A stretch of 64,000 nt of DNA from Wolbachia endosymbiont (group B) of Eucosma cana (GTDB taxonomy: Bacteria > Pseudomonadota > Alphaproteobacteria > Rickettsiales > Anaplasmataceae). How positions within the stretch are numbered: position 1 is the stretch's first letter; the number at the start of each line of letters is the position of its first letter. This document shows, piece after piece, positions 56,487 to 64,000 of this stretch. Below the pieces are notes generated by a model. The model saw nothing but the letters and a program-made list of their open reading frames with translations. It ran no database searches and was not told the origin of the DNA. A program made the position numbers and the translations under genes. The stretch is from contig NZ_OX366334.1 in assembly GCF_947250645.1 (NCBI RefSeq), forward strand, positions 1,343,592 through 1,407,591. The letters run 5' to 3'.

Positions 56487-57284
56487 TTACGCAAAATATT
56501 TTAGTGCATTCTCAAATATGAGCATTCCATCACCATATTTTGGCATAGCCACTCCTGAACGTTTACATTTTTCTTTTTCAAGAGGCCAGTTGTCCTGCTG
56601 AGTAAAAAATATTCCTCTCTCTGGGTGAGGCATTAAAGCTAAAACTCTACCACTTTTGTCTGACAAAGCTGCCAGGTCGTATATAGATCCGTTTGGATTG
56701 TAAGGAAATTGTAAATTTGCATAGTCACCATTTTCATCAACGTAACGCAGTGCAACGGAATTATTTTCAATCAATTGATTCAAAGTATCTTGATCCATAA
56801 AAAATTTGCCTTCCCCATGAGCAATAGGGAGATATAGTTCACTCAGGCCCCGTAGCCAAACAGAATTACTCTGCGGATTAACTCTCACTCTAATCCAACG
56901 ACATTGGTAATTACCTATATCATTAGAGGTTAAAGCTAGATTAGAGAATTCTGGAACTAACTTTACTAATATCTGGCAACCATTACATATCCCTATAATA
57001 AGCTTATCCTGAGATAAGAAATTTTGAAATTCGTCTAACAAGTTGTTTTTTATACGCAAAGCAAATGCATTGCCAGCACCAGTGTCATCACCGTAAGAAA
57101 AACCTCCTGGAATTGCAAGTATATTACTTGATTTTAGTTCATCTGAATTACTTATAACTTCATTAATGTGAACGATTTTTACTTCAATATTATTAATACC
57201 AAGCTTTCTGCTGCATTCCATAAATGCAAATGCAGTTTCTTTTTCACAATTCAAGCCATAACCAGATAAAACAATAATTTTCAT
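56487..57284 (-). CDS. purQ: Phosphoribosylformylglycinamidine synthase, glutaminase subunit PurQ
   Basis: 265 residues. Class I glutamine amidotransferase: LAIPGGFSYGDDTGAG, the nucleophile Cys in IIGICNGCQILVKL, and the His/Glu of LMPHPERGIFF. It gives ammonia to PurL for FGAM synthesis. Its ATG overlaps the pstA stop by four bases. Confidence 0.95.
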   Translation of the reverse strand: MKIIVLSGYGLNCEKETAFAFMECSRKLGINNIEVKIVHINEVISNSDELKSSNILAIPGGFSYGDDTGAGNAFALRIKNNLLDEFQNFLSQDKLIIGICNGCQILVKLVPEFSNLALTSNDIGNYQCRWIRVRVNPQSNSVWLRGLSELYLPIAHGEGKFFMDQDTLNQLIENNSVALRYVDENGDYANLQFPYNPNGSIYDLAALSDKSGRVLALMPHPERGIFFTQQDNWPLEKEKCKRSGVAMPKYGDGMLIFENALKYFA

Positions 57285-58531
57285 GAATCAAAAAACTCAA
57301 ACTTTCTTTTTACAAAATTTGCTATTAAATTCAAAGCAAATAGCATTAACAATAAAGCTATAATTGCAATGGCAGCAAGCTCAATAAATGCAATTTCAGG
57401 ACTACTTGACCATATGTATATTTGTACAGGTAAAACAGTTGCCGGATCGAAGAAGGATGTAGGTGTATCAGCAATAAATGCTACCATGCCTATCATAAGT
57501 AAAGGGGAAGATTCGCCTAAAATCCTTGCAATTGCAAGCACTGCACCATGTATTATCCTTGGTAACGCAATCGGTAAAGAGTGATCCAATATTACCTTGA
57601 TGTGAGGTGCACCGAGCGCAAACGCTGCATCTTTTATTGCAATAGGAACGTTTGTAAAGGCATTTTTTGTTGCAATAATAATATTAGGCAGCATCATAAA
57701 TGAAAGAGTCATCCCGCCAACAAGCGGTGAAGAACGGGGTAGCCCAAATATGCCCAAGTAGAGAGTCAGTCCTACCACACCAAATATTATTGAAGGCACT
57801 GCAGCAAGGTTATTCATGCTAATTTCTACAATGCTGGTTATTAGCCTATTTCTAGGCATAAATTCATAAAGACAGATACCTGACATAATTCCTATTGGCA
57901 ATGCCAACGCTAAGCATACTATAATTGTCATTAATGAACCGATAAATGCCCCTAAAATCCCTGCATTCTCAGGTTCACGAGAGTCAGATTTAAGGAATAA
58001 AGACTTATTAAAAAATTTTTTCACTCTCCCCTTTTCTTTTAGCCAATCAAGTAATTTAGCATAACGATCATTCAAATGTTTATCTTTATTTATTGAATTA
58101 ATTATACTTGACGCGGTAAACCAGATCTCATATTCACCACTATTTTTTACTCTCTTACGAAAAAATTTCTCTAGTTCTTTGTAAGAATTACGACTTAAAA
58201 TTTCGTCACCGTCTTTAAAATCAGTTCCTTCAAACACCTTACGTAAAGAATTGTTGAGTAAGCCAATGGACTTATATCGTAAATCACCAGGATTATTAGT
58301 TAAAATAAGATCAGCATTTATTTCAACTGGCAATAAAATTTTCGTTACTGTTAAAGCACTGTAAGAGTTAACTAATATACTCAACAATATACACACAGGA
58401 CAGCCAAGTGAGATAACTAGTGCCGTGAAAGAACAAAAGCGTAACGCTCTGTTCTTTTTATTTTTTCTTTTTACACGAGCATGTACGCGCTTAGATTGAA
58501 GTAACTTAAGAAAGTTTTTCTTTATACTCAT
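57281..58531 (-). CDS. pstA: Phosphate ABC transporter permease PstA
   Basis: 416 residues, longer than the 290 or so of E. coli PstA. After one N-terminal membrane helix (FTALVISLGCPVCILLSILV) there is a hydrophilic region of about 120 residues before the permease core (GIMSGICLYEFM, AVPSIIFGVVGLTLYLGIFG, FALGAPHIKVILDHSLPIAL with the EAA-like loop, and ARILGESSPLLMIG). Extended N-termini of this kind occur in alphaproteobacterial PstA. No pstC, pstB or pstS is adjacent; coupling with purQ is unusual. Confidence 0.9.
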   Translation of the reverse strand: MSIKKNFLKLLQSKRVHARVKRKNKKNRALRFCSFTALVISLGCPVCILLSILVNSYSALTVTKILLPVEINADLILTNNPGDLRYKSIGLLNNSLRKVFEGTDFKDGDEILSRNSYKELEKFFRKRVKNSGEYEIWFTASSIINSINKDKHLNDRYAKLLDWLKEKGRVKKFFNKSLFLKSDSREPENAGILGAFIGSLMTIIVCLALALPIGIMSGICLYEFMPRNRLITSIVEISMNNLAAVPSIIFGVVGLTLYLGIFGLPRSSPLVGGMTLSFMMLPNIIIATKNAFTNVPIAIKDAAFALGAPHIKVILDHSLPIALPRIIHGAVLAIARILGESSPLLMIGMVAFIADTPTSFFDPATVLPVQIYIWSSSPEIAFIELAAIAIIALLLMLFALNLIANFVKRKFEFFDS

Positions 58532-58573
58532 TTACTTTTCTTTACATGAGGATTTGAAAAAACTTTCCCCTTT

Positions 58574-58692
58574 TTCCAGTGCTTGACACTGAGATCTAGC
58601 AGGCTTTGCCTGCAAATAATTTTTATATTTTCCATGAAAGCACAAACCAAAAGGAGAATCTGGATCCCAGTGTCAAACACTGGGATGACACC
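58574..58692. repeat. Dispersed palindromic element between pstA and rplS
   Basis: Arms 'ccagtgcttgacactgagat' and 'ctggatcccagtgtcaaac' + 'actgggatgacacc' are inverted. The small internal hairpin 'gcaggctttgcctgc' is perfect. Open frames on both strands across it are repeat translations, not genes. Confidence 0.75.
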
Positions 58693-58784
58693 ACAGCGGG
58701 AGGCAAAGTACAGTTGTGCGTCACACATTGGGATAATAAGAGAGGGTTTTGAGATGATACAATTGACATCACTCCCTATTGTAT

Positions 58785-59162
58785 CTACTTAGATTTTTTT
58801 TTAACATAAGTAGTACGTTCTTTGATCCTTGCAGCTTTCCCAAATAGCTTGCACAGATAATATAATTTTGCTCTACGGACCTTTCCCTTTCTCATCACTT
58901 GTACTGAAATTAATGCAGGAGAGTAAACAAAAAATTGTGATACTATACTTTCTCCATGACTTACCTTTCTAACTGAAAAAGAAGAGTGTAATCCACGATT
59001 TCTTTTTGATATACATACGCCCTCAAATATCTGTATACGCTCACCCGTACTATCAACTACCTTAAAAGTGACCTTCAAATCATCGCCAGGACAAAAAACC
59101 GGCATCTCTTTGGCTAATCTTTGTATTTGTTGTTCGTTAAATTTTTCAAGCAAGTTTGTCAT
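58785..59162 (-). CDS. rplS: 50S ribosomal protein L19
   Basis: 125 residues. [40 protein letters not shown] and [20 protein letters not shown] are L19 segments. Start overlaps the trmD stop by four bases, the usual trmD-rplS pairing. Confidence 0.96.
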   Translation of the reverse strand: MTNLLEKFNEQQIQRLAKEMPVFCPGDDLKVTFKVVDSTGERIQIFEGVCISKRNRGLHSSFSVRKVSHGESIVSQFFVYSPALISVQVMRKGKVRRAKLYYLCKLFGKAARIKERTTYVKKKSK

Positions 59163-59857
59163 TTATCATCTCCATTCAACAATTCAGGTCGACGTTCCTT
59201 TGTTCTAACGTATGACTGTTCCCTTCTCCAATCACTTATTTTTCTGTGATTGCCAGACAACAGAACCTCAGGAACTTTGTACCTACTCCACTGCTCAGGC
59301 CTAGTATATTGAGGATATTCAAGCATACCACCACTATAACTAAAACTTTCTTCAGCAACGCTATCGAAATTATTTACTACACCTGGAAGAAGCCTAATAC
59401 ATGCATCAAGAACCATCATCGCAGCTGGCTCACCTCCCGAAAGTATATAATCTCCAATACTTAACTCATAAGGAGTATACACATCAATTACTCTTTGGTC
59501 AACACCTTCAAATCGACCACACAATATTGTTACATGAGGAATTTCTGTTAACTCCTTTGCAATTCTCTGATTAAATTTTGTACCAGATGGAGTCATATAA
59601 ATAAATCTAGTATTTTTATGAGCAGAAAGCACATTATCAACTGCATTACCAATCACATCTGGGCGCATAACCATCCCTGCTCCACCTCCATATGGAACAT
59701 CATCCACAGTTGAATGTTTATCTTTAGCAAAAGAACGAATATTTACTATTTCAAGATTCCATATTTTTTTTTCCAACGCTCTTCCAGCAAGAGAATAGTT
59801 CAAAAATCCGGGGAACATTTCTGGAAATATGGTTAATATTGTAACATTGAACGCCAT
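59159..59857 (-). CDS. trmD: tRNA (guanine37-N1)-methyltransferase TrmD
   Basis: 232 residues. [48 protein letters not shown] and [20 protein letters not shown] are the SPOUT-fold AdoMet site. It methylates G37 of tRNAs to prevent frameshifting. Confidence 0.97.
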   Translation of the reverse strand: MAFNVTILTIFPEMFPGFLNYSLAGRALEKKIWNLEIVNIRSFAKDKHSTVDDVPYGGGAGMVMRPDVIGNAVDNVLSAHKNTRFIYMTPSGTKFNQRIAKELTEIPHVTILCGRFEGVDQRVIDVYTPYELSIGDYILSGGEPAAMMVLDACIRLLPGVVNNFDSVAEESFSYSGGMLEYPQYTRPEQWSRYKVPEVLLSGNHRKISDWRREQSYVRTKERRPELLNGDDK

Positions 59858-59931
59858 TAAGGTTTATTTTAAGTTATTTGGGGCTATACTCTAAGAACAG
59901 TAAATTGATATGATACATAGTTAAATTAAAT

Positions 59932-60654
59932 ATGCCACTGAATAAAACGATATACGAAGGTAAAGCCAAAGTCATTATTGAAACTGAAGACTCATCAACT
60001 GTTATACAGTACTTTAAAGATGATGTTACAGCATTCAATAAGGAAAAATATGAAATTATTGAGGGCAAAGGAATAATTAATAATCATGTTAGTGCTTTTA
60101 TCATGGAAAAGCTTGAAGAAGCAGGAATTAGCACGCACTTTATAAAAGCTCTAAACGAAAGAGAACAGCTAGTCAAAAAGCTCAAGATAATACCTCTTGA
60201 GGTAGTGGTTAGAAATATTGCAGCTGGCAGCTTTTGCAAACGTTTTAATATCAAAGAAGGTGAGGCACTTACATCTCCTGTAATCGAGTTTTTTTACAAA
60301 AATGATGACCTAGCCGACCCAATGGTGAATGAAAATCACATACTATATTTTGGTTGGTTATCCCATAAAGAAATGGAAGAAGTTAAAACTACAACTTTAA
60401 AGATCAACAAAATCTTAGTCGACCTATTTTCAAATGCAAATATATATTTAGTTGATCTCAAGTTAGAATTTGGCAAATTGATAAACAACAGCACTAAAAT
60501 CATTTTAGCCGATGAAATCAGCCCTGATAATTGTAGGCTATGGGATAAAAATACTCATAAAAAGCTAGACAAAGATGTTTTCCGTTTAAATCTAGGAAAC
60601 TTAAAGGAAGCATACTCAGAAGTTGCAAAAAGACTGTCGGTAAAGTTAGACTAA
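59932..60654 (+). CDS. purC: SAICAR synthetase PurC
   Basis: 240 residues. YEGKAKVIIETEDSSTVIQY, DDVTAFNKEKYEIIEGKG, LEVVVRNIAAGSFCKR, LKLEFGKLINNSTKIILADE and SPDNCRLWDK are typical. It ligates aspartate to CAIR; purB acts next. The 3' end overlaps that of convergent purM by four bases. Confidence 0.97.
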   Translation: MPLNKTIYEGKAKVIIETEDSSTVIQYFKDDVTAFNKEKYEIIEGKGIINNHVSAFIMEKLEEAGISTHFIKALNEREQLVKKLKIIPLEVVVRNIAAGSFCKRFNIKEGEALTSPVIEFFYKNDDLADPMVNENHILYFGWLSHKEMEEVKTTTLKINKILVDLFSNANIYLVDLKLEFGKLINNSTKIILADEISPDNCRLWDKNTHKKLDKDVFRLNLGNLKEAYSEVAKRLSVKLD

Positions 60655-61688
60655 CTAAATACTACTCTATCAAGTGGAGGCTGACATGCTTCATCAAGTT
60701 TTCCAATAATCTCAATTTTTTCTCCACGCTTTTGGAAATGGCTTTCCACATCCTTCATATTATCGGGATCTACAATCAGTACTATACCTATGCCGCAATT
60801 AAATGTTTTTAACATTTCTCTCTTTTCTATTTTGCCTTCTTCTTTCAGCCATAAAAATATATCTGGCCATTTCCAAGAATTAATATTTATGTCTACAAAT
60901 AAATTTCCTGAGAGAATTCTTGGAATATTGTCTATTAACCCGCCACCTGTTATATGCGCAATGCCTTTTACCTTTTGCATAATAGGCAACAAAGAATCAA
61001 CATATATCTTTGTTGGCTTAAGTAATATTTCACCCCAAGATTTATTATTCCATGGAGATGAGTCGTTATAATTTATACCTAAGCTTTTGAAAATATGGCG
61101 CACCAAAGAAAATCCATTTGAGTGAATTCCATTTGATTCTAAACCAACTACACAGTCACCTGCTTTCATTATACTACAATTTGGAAGAATTTGCTTTCGA
61201 TCAACAACACCAACCACAAACCCTGCAAGGTCATAGTGATTGTTACCATACATTCCAGGCATTTCTGCAGTTTCTCCACCAACTAATGCTATTTTAGATT
61301 CCTTGCATCCTTCTGCAATGCCCTGGATTACAGACAATAAAACGTTTTTGTTTAAAACGCCTGTTGCAAAGTAATCAAGGAAAAATAAAGGTGTTGCTCC
61401 TTGTGCAAGTAAATCATTTACACACATTGCAACTAAGTCTATACCTATAGTATCATGCTTATTCACCTCTTGAGCTATTAATAGTTTTGTGCCCACTCCA
61501 TCAGTTGAGGAAACAAGTACTGGATGGTCGTATTTCTTACTCAGCGAAGAAAAGTCAAACAATGCGGAAAATGATCCTACTTCACTAATTACTTCTTCTC
61601 CTTTAGTCTTTTCAATAATAGGTTTAACTTTTTTTATTAGTTCATTATATAGTTTAAGGTCTATTCCAGATTTAGCATAAGTATTCAT
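60651..61688 (-). CDS. purM: Phosphoribosylformylglycinamidine cyclo-ligase PurM
   Basis: 345 residues. YAKSGIDLKLYNELIKKVKP, VSSTDGVGTKLLIAQ, DLVAMCVNDLLAQGATPLFF, LVGGETAEMPGMY and IAHITGGGLIDNIPRIL are family blocks. It makes AIR from FGAM, downstream of PurQ/PurL. Confidence 0.97.
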   Translation of the reverse strand: MNTYAKSGIDLKLYNELIKKVKPIIEKTKGEEVISEVGSFSALFDFSSLSKKYDHPVLVSSTDGVGTKLLIAQEVNKHDTIGIDLVAMCVNDLLAQGATPLFFLDYFATGVLNKNVLLSVIQGIAEGCKESKIALVGGETAEMPGMYGNNHYDLAGFVVGVVDRKQILPNCSIMKAGDCVVGLESNGIHSNGFSLVRHIFKSLGINYNDSSPWNNKSWGEILLKPTKIYVDSLLPIMQKVKGIAHITGGGLIDNIPRILSGNLFVDININSWKWPDIFLWLKEEGKIEKREMLKTFNCGIGIVLIVDPDNMKDVESHFQKRGEKIEIIGKLDEACQPPLDRVVFS

Positions 61689-61825
61689 AACGCCTTCATA
61701 AATCTTATAATTATTAATACTACATTAATGCTTTGACACAAAAAGCGCAACGAAACTTTCTCTTAAATTGACTACTACGTGCCTACCAATATAGGGTTAA
61801 CTTAAATCATTTATACTTTTATCCA

Positions 61826-62451
61826 ATGAATAAAAACATAATGTTAATAACAGAATGCCTATCAGGACGAATTCTTCATGATTTTGCTAATTCTATGCAA
61901 GGAATAGTGGGTGGATTGGAAGAGCTTGAAGAAAACAATCCTAATATGCTAAAAGAAATAACATCACTACTTGAAGAAAGCTCTAATGATTTAATATATA
62001 AATATAAAGTTATGAAGCAAGCGTATTCTCGTTCATCAGATAATAGCAGCTTTGATAAGACTAAATCCAATATAGAAAATTATCTATTAAAAAAAAAGTA
62101 AAGCTTAAGTGGAAGATAAGTGAATGCCCTACAGAAGACTTAATTGAAAGAATAAATAAGATAATCTCCAATATGGTGATAACTATAGTCAGTGCAGTAG
62201 CACAAATTGAATTAGTGTCTATTTTGCTGGCTAAAACAGAAGATAAAACACTACTAACTATAAAAGTAGAAAATGAACATAGATCAATAAGCACATCATT
62301 AGTGAGCAAGTTAACAAAAAAAAATGATATTCCTTTGGACACAAAAAACATTAGTATCTATATGACTTCTTTATTGTTAGAGCATTATAACACTAAAATC
62401 AATTGTATTTGCGAAAGTAATTCACTGAATATAGGCTTAACTATAGCTTGA
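61826..62451 (+). pseudogene. chpT: ChpT-like histidine phosphotransferase, split by a frameshift in a poly-A run
   Basis: The first frame (61826-62101) gives LSGRILHDFANSMQGIVGGL, with the phosphoacceptor His in the HD position as in ChpT, and ends in KKK at a run of nine A (62089-62097). The second frame, one base off, continues KLKWKISECPTEDLIERINK to 62451 and forms the C-terminal ATPase-like domain. Ten A would join them into one protein of about 208 residues, the usual ChpT size. It may be a pseudogene, a sequencing error, or rescued by polymerase slippage. ChpT passes phosphate from CckA to CtrA, and cckA is in this window. Confidence 0.75.
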
Positions 62452-62452
62452 G

Positions 62453-62584
62453 ATGGCTTCATATTTCATAAAAAGGAATCAATACTATAAATTTCAATCT
62501 TGGATAAGGAAAGAAAAAACTTTGTGGAGTAACCTAGACATAAAATCTGTAGTTAATTTCTTTTTGAAAGTTACAGATTGCTAA
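62453..62584 (+). CDS. Possible small protein after chpT
   Basis: 43 codons, aromatic and basic (SYFIKRNQYYKFQSWIRKEK), starting two bases after the chpT stop. No family and no clear ribosome-binding site; may be chance. The rest of the gap to 62779 shows no gene. Confidence 0.25.
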   Translation: MASYFIKRNQYYKFQSWIRKEKTLWSNLDIKSVVNFFLKVTDC

Positions 62585-62779
62585 AAATACTTAAACAACT
62601 AATTTTTATAACTTTGTACCAATAAAACTATTCCTACCTTTAATTATCAAACAGTAATGTATAGAACTACAAATTTTTGCATATTAAGAAATCTCTTAAG
62701 CGCGTATTTAAGTTGCACATCTGGCTACTGCAATCTCTCACTTCCAAGATAAAGTACCTTATTACCAAAAAAATTAAAT

Positions 62780-63598
62780 TTAATTTTTGTAATCACTTAA
62801 GTCTAGTATTATTTTGTTAATATATCGTTCATTTGCATCCTTGATGATAAACTTTATACCATTTTTATAACTTATGACTTCATCCACAGAAGGTATTTTA
62901 CCAGCAATTGAAAGAATCAAACCACTAAGTGTGGCGTAATCTTCTTCAGAGTCACGCAACTCTATTTTTAGACTTTCTTCTATATCCTTTATAAGGGTCC
63001 TTGCCGACATTTCAAACTTACTTTGAGATAATTCAGTAATGGTGTATTCTGAATTTACCTCATTCCCGTTATCAATGTTTGGTATTAATTCTTCTATAAG
63101 ATCAGTCATTGAAATTAAACCATCAGTTCCACCATGTTCATCCAACACAATAGCTAAATATAATTTAGAAGATTTCATCATAACAAAAAGATCTGTTGTT
63201 TTCATCGAAGCTGGAACAAACAGTATATTTTGTTTAATATCTTCCAGGTTAAAATTTTTATTCCTATTGAAAATAACATCTTTTACGTAAAAAAAGCCTG
63301 TTACGTTGTCAAAGTCATTTATATAAATTGGTATTTTAGTGTAGCAAGTGTTTTTCACCTTCTTTATTAACTCATCCTTACTTGATTTAATGTCTACTGA
63401 GCATATTTCCTTACGTGGAGTCATTATATCCATGATACTACAATCACGGAATTTTAATAGACTATTAAGTATGTCAAGATCTGACAGATCACCCATTAAT
63501 GCCTCAGTCGCACACTTTTTTAACACAGAAGTTTTATTGAAGAGGAAGAGAAAAGTTCTGTATACTATTTTTTCTACTAAGGTTCTTTTCTTATTCAA
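62780..63598 (-). CDS. tlyC: TlyC/CorC-like CBS-domain protein (COG1253 hemolysin family)
   Basis: 272 residues. The segment CSIMDIMTPRKEICSVDIKS begins the CBS pair; LAIVLDEHGGTDGLISMTDL is the second CBS, with the EHGG motif; the C-terminal CorC_HlyC domain follows (EEDYATLSGLILSIAGKIPS). There is no DUF21 membrane domain, as in Rickettsia TlyC. The COG1253 gene flanks the replication origin in Wolbachia, and here a DnaA-box-rich gap lies directly upstream. Confidence 0.9.
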   Translation of the reverse strand: MNKKRTLVEKIVYRTFLFLFNKTSVLKKCATEALMGDLSDLDILNSLLKFRDCSIMDIMTPRKEICSVDIKSSKDELIKKVKNTCYTKIPIYINDFDNVTGFFYVKDVIFNRNKNFNLEDIKQNILFVPASMKTTDLFVMMKSSKLYLAIVLDEHGGTDGLISMTDLIEELIPNIDNGNEVNSEYTITELSQSKFEMSARTLIKDIEESLKIELRDSEEDYATLSGLILSIAGKIPSVDEVISYKNGIKFIIKDANERYINKIILDLSDYKN

Positions 63599-63673
63599 TT
63601 TATTCCCTTTAATGGTGAAAATGTCTTTAGATCAGATCTATCAAGAAAACTGTTATTAAATGTTTAATAAGCA

Positions 63674-63682
63674 TGTGAATAA
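63674..63682 (-). promoter_or_regulatory. DnaA box TTATTCACA
   Basis: One mismatch from the TTATCCACA consensus, at the variable position, 75 bases upstream of the tlyC start. Confidence 0.55.
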
Positions 63683-63831
63683 TGTCAAATTAATTTGTGA
63701 ATTATTTGTTAATATAAAATACTAACAATTGATCAACAACTTTCTCAACGACATATACATAATTGTGTAACAATACATGATAGTAAAGTATTTTCCGTAA
63801 AAGAAAATTACTAACATTATAAATATCTTAC

Positions 63832-63840
63832 TTATACACA
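63832..63840 (+). promoter_or_regulatory. DnaA box TTATACACA
   Basis: Fits TTATNCACA. 46 bases from the next box, same orientation. Confidence 0.6.
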
Positions 63841-63886
63841 TAAATTATAAGGCAAAATCAATAGTATATAGAAGTTATTAACATAT

Positions 63887-63895
63887 TTATCCACA
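63887..63895 (+). promoter_or_regulatory. DnaA box TTATCCACA
   Basis: Exact consensus, with TTAA motifs on both sides. Confidence 0.7.
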
Positions 63896-64000
63896 AGTTA
63901 AGTAACACTAATTTTTACTGAATTTTAAGTTAATAACAATTTATTGATAGAACTATTATTACTACTATACTTTAGTATAGAAAAAAGTAGATAAAATAGA

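Larger units (their letters stand above)
63660..64000. other. oriC: Putative chromosomal replication origin (oriC), cut by window end
   Basis: No open gene. Very AT-rich DNA with three DnaA-box sequences: TGTGAATAA (63674-63682, reverse TTATTCACA), TTATACACA (63832-63840) and TTATCCACA (63887-63895, perfect consensus). TTAA-containing repeats that may include CtrA half-sites are scattered through it. In Wolbachia the origin lies between the COG1253 gene and hemE; hemE would be expected beyond the right edge. Confidence 0.75.

Noticed and set aside
1..64000. CRISPR arrays.
   Set aside because: No regularly spaced short direct repeats were seen. All repeats noticed are IS copies or palindromic elements.
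1..64000. Cytoplasmic-incompatibility cif genes or a complete WO prophage.
   Set aside because: No matching long genes or tail/baseplate module occur; the phage-like genes here are only a portal, a terminase remnant and a lysozyme-like fragment.

Overview
The window reads as a chromosome segment of an AT-rich, reductively evolved intracellular alphaproteobacterium of the Anaplasmataceae, most probably a Wolbachia. The reasons are the gene set (hemF, NDUFA12-like protein, CckA/ChpT phosphorelay, ankyrin proteins, HK97/GTA-type phage remnants), dense IS elements, the dispersed palindromic repeat built around 'gtcattccagtgnnngacactgg', and a tlyC-like gene next to a DnaA-box-rich interval, which is the known setting of the Wolbachia replication origin. 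The species call rests on recognition of families, not on a database search.

Layout. 0-14.6 kb: a folate cluster (CADD-like pABA enzyme, folB, fused folK-folP, folA), cutA abutting tRNA-Gln, two hypotheticals, dapE facing a glycerol-1-phosphate-dehydrogenase-like gene, tRNA-Met, purB, the rpsF-rpsR-rplI operon (S6 is much enlarged) and dnaE. 14.6-17.7 kb: a nest of insertion sequences, made of a truncated IS3-type copy, a complete copy tail to tail with it, an IS5-type remnant, and the C-terminus of an effector-like gene ending in a CaaX-like box. 17.7-22.2 kb: gltA, rpsT, plsC, xerD and an Hda-like gene. 22.2-24.2 kb: a pseudogene tail, an IS3 copy and a possible group II intron fragment. 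24.3-32.9 kb: an AI-2E-type permease, an alpha/beta hydrolase, ispDF, parAB, cckA and hemF. 33-40.8 kb is accessory DNA: a gene with ankyrin-like N-terminus and four EPIYA-like tyrosine motifs split by an IS3 copy, tRNA-Glu, a truncated rsmE, two IS110-family transposases, an ankyrin fragment, an IS630-family pseudogene and a hypothetical gene. 40.9-45.6 kb: mlaD, an NDUFA12-like gene, an mrpD-like antiporter gene, rodA and iscS. 45.7-53.7 kb: ankyrin genes mixed with terminase and portal remnants, lipB, an ldcA gene carrying an in-frame palindromic element, and IS3 copies. 53.7-64 kb: a lysozyme-like fragment, tRNA-Thr, mutM, pdxH, purQ-pstA, trmD-rplS, purC, purM, a frameshifted chpT, a tlyC-like gene and the putative oriC at the window edge.

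How the genes fit together. Three purine genes (purB, purC, purM) plus purQ are scattered rather than clustered. Folate genes are compact, with ATGA overlaps. Cell-cycle control is represented by cckA and chpT (their target CtrA is not in the window), parAB, Hda and the origin. The strongest structural story is the 1296-bp IS3-type element: six copies with identical translations plus one 94-bp end fragment. The fragment at 52.3 kb is exactly the piece missing from the truncated copy at 14.7 kb, with a 3-bp duplication, so the 35 kb between two oppositely oriented copies has most simply been inverted by recombination.
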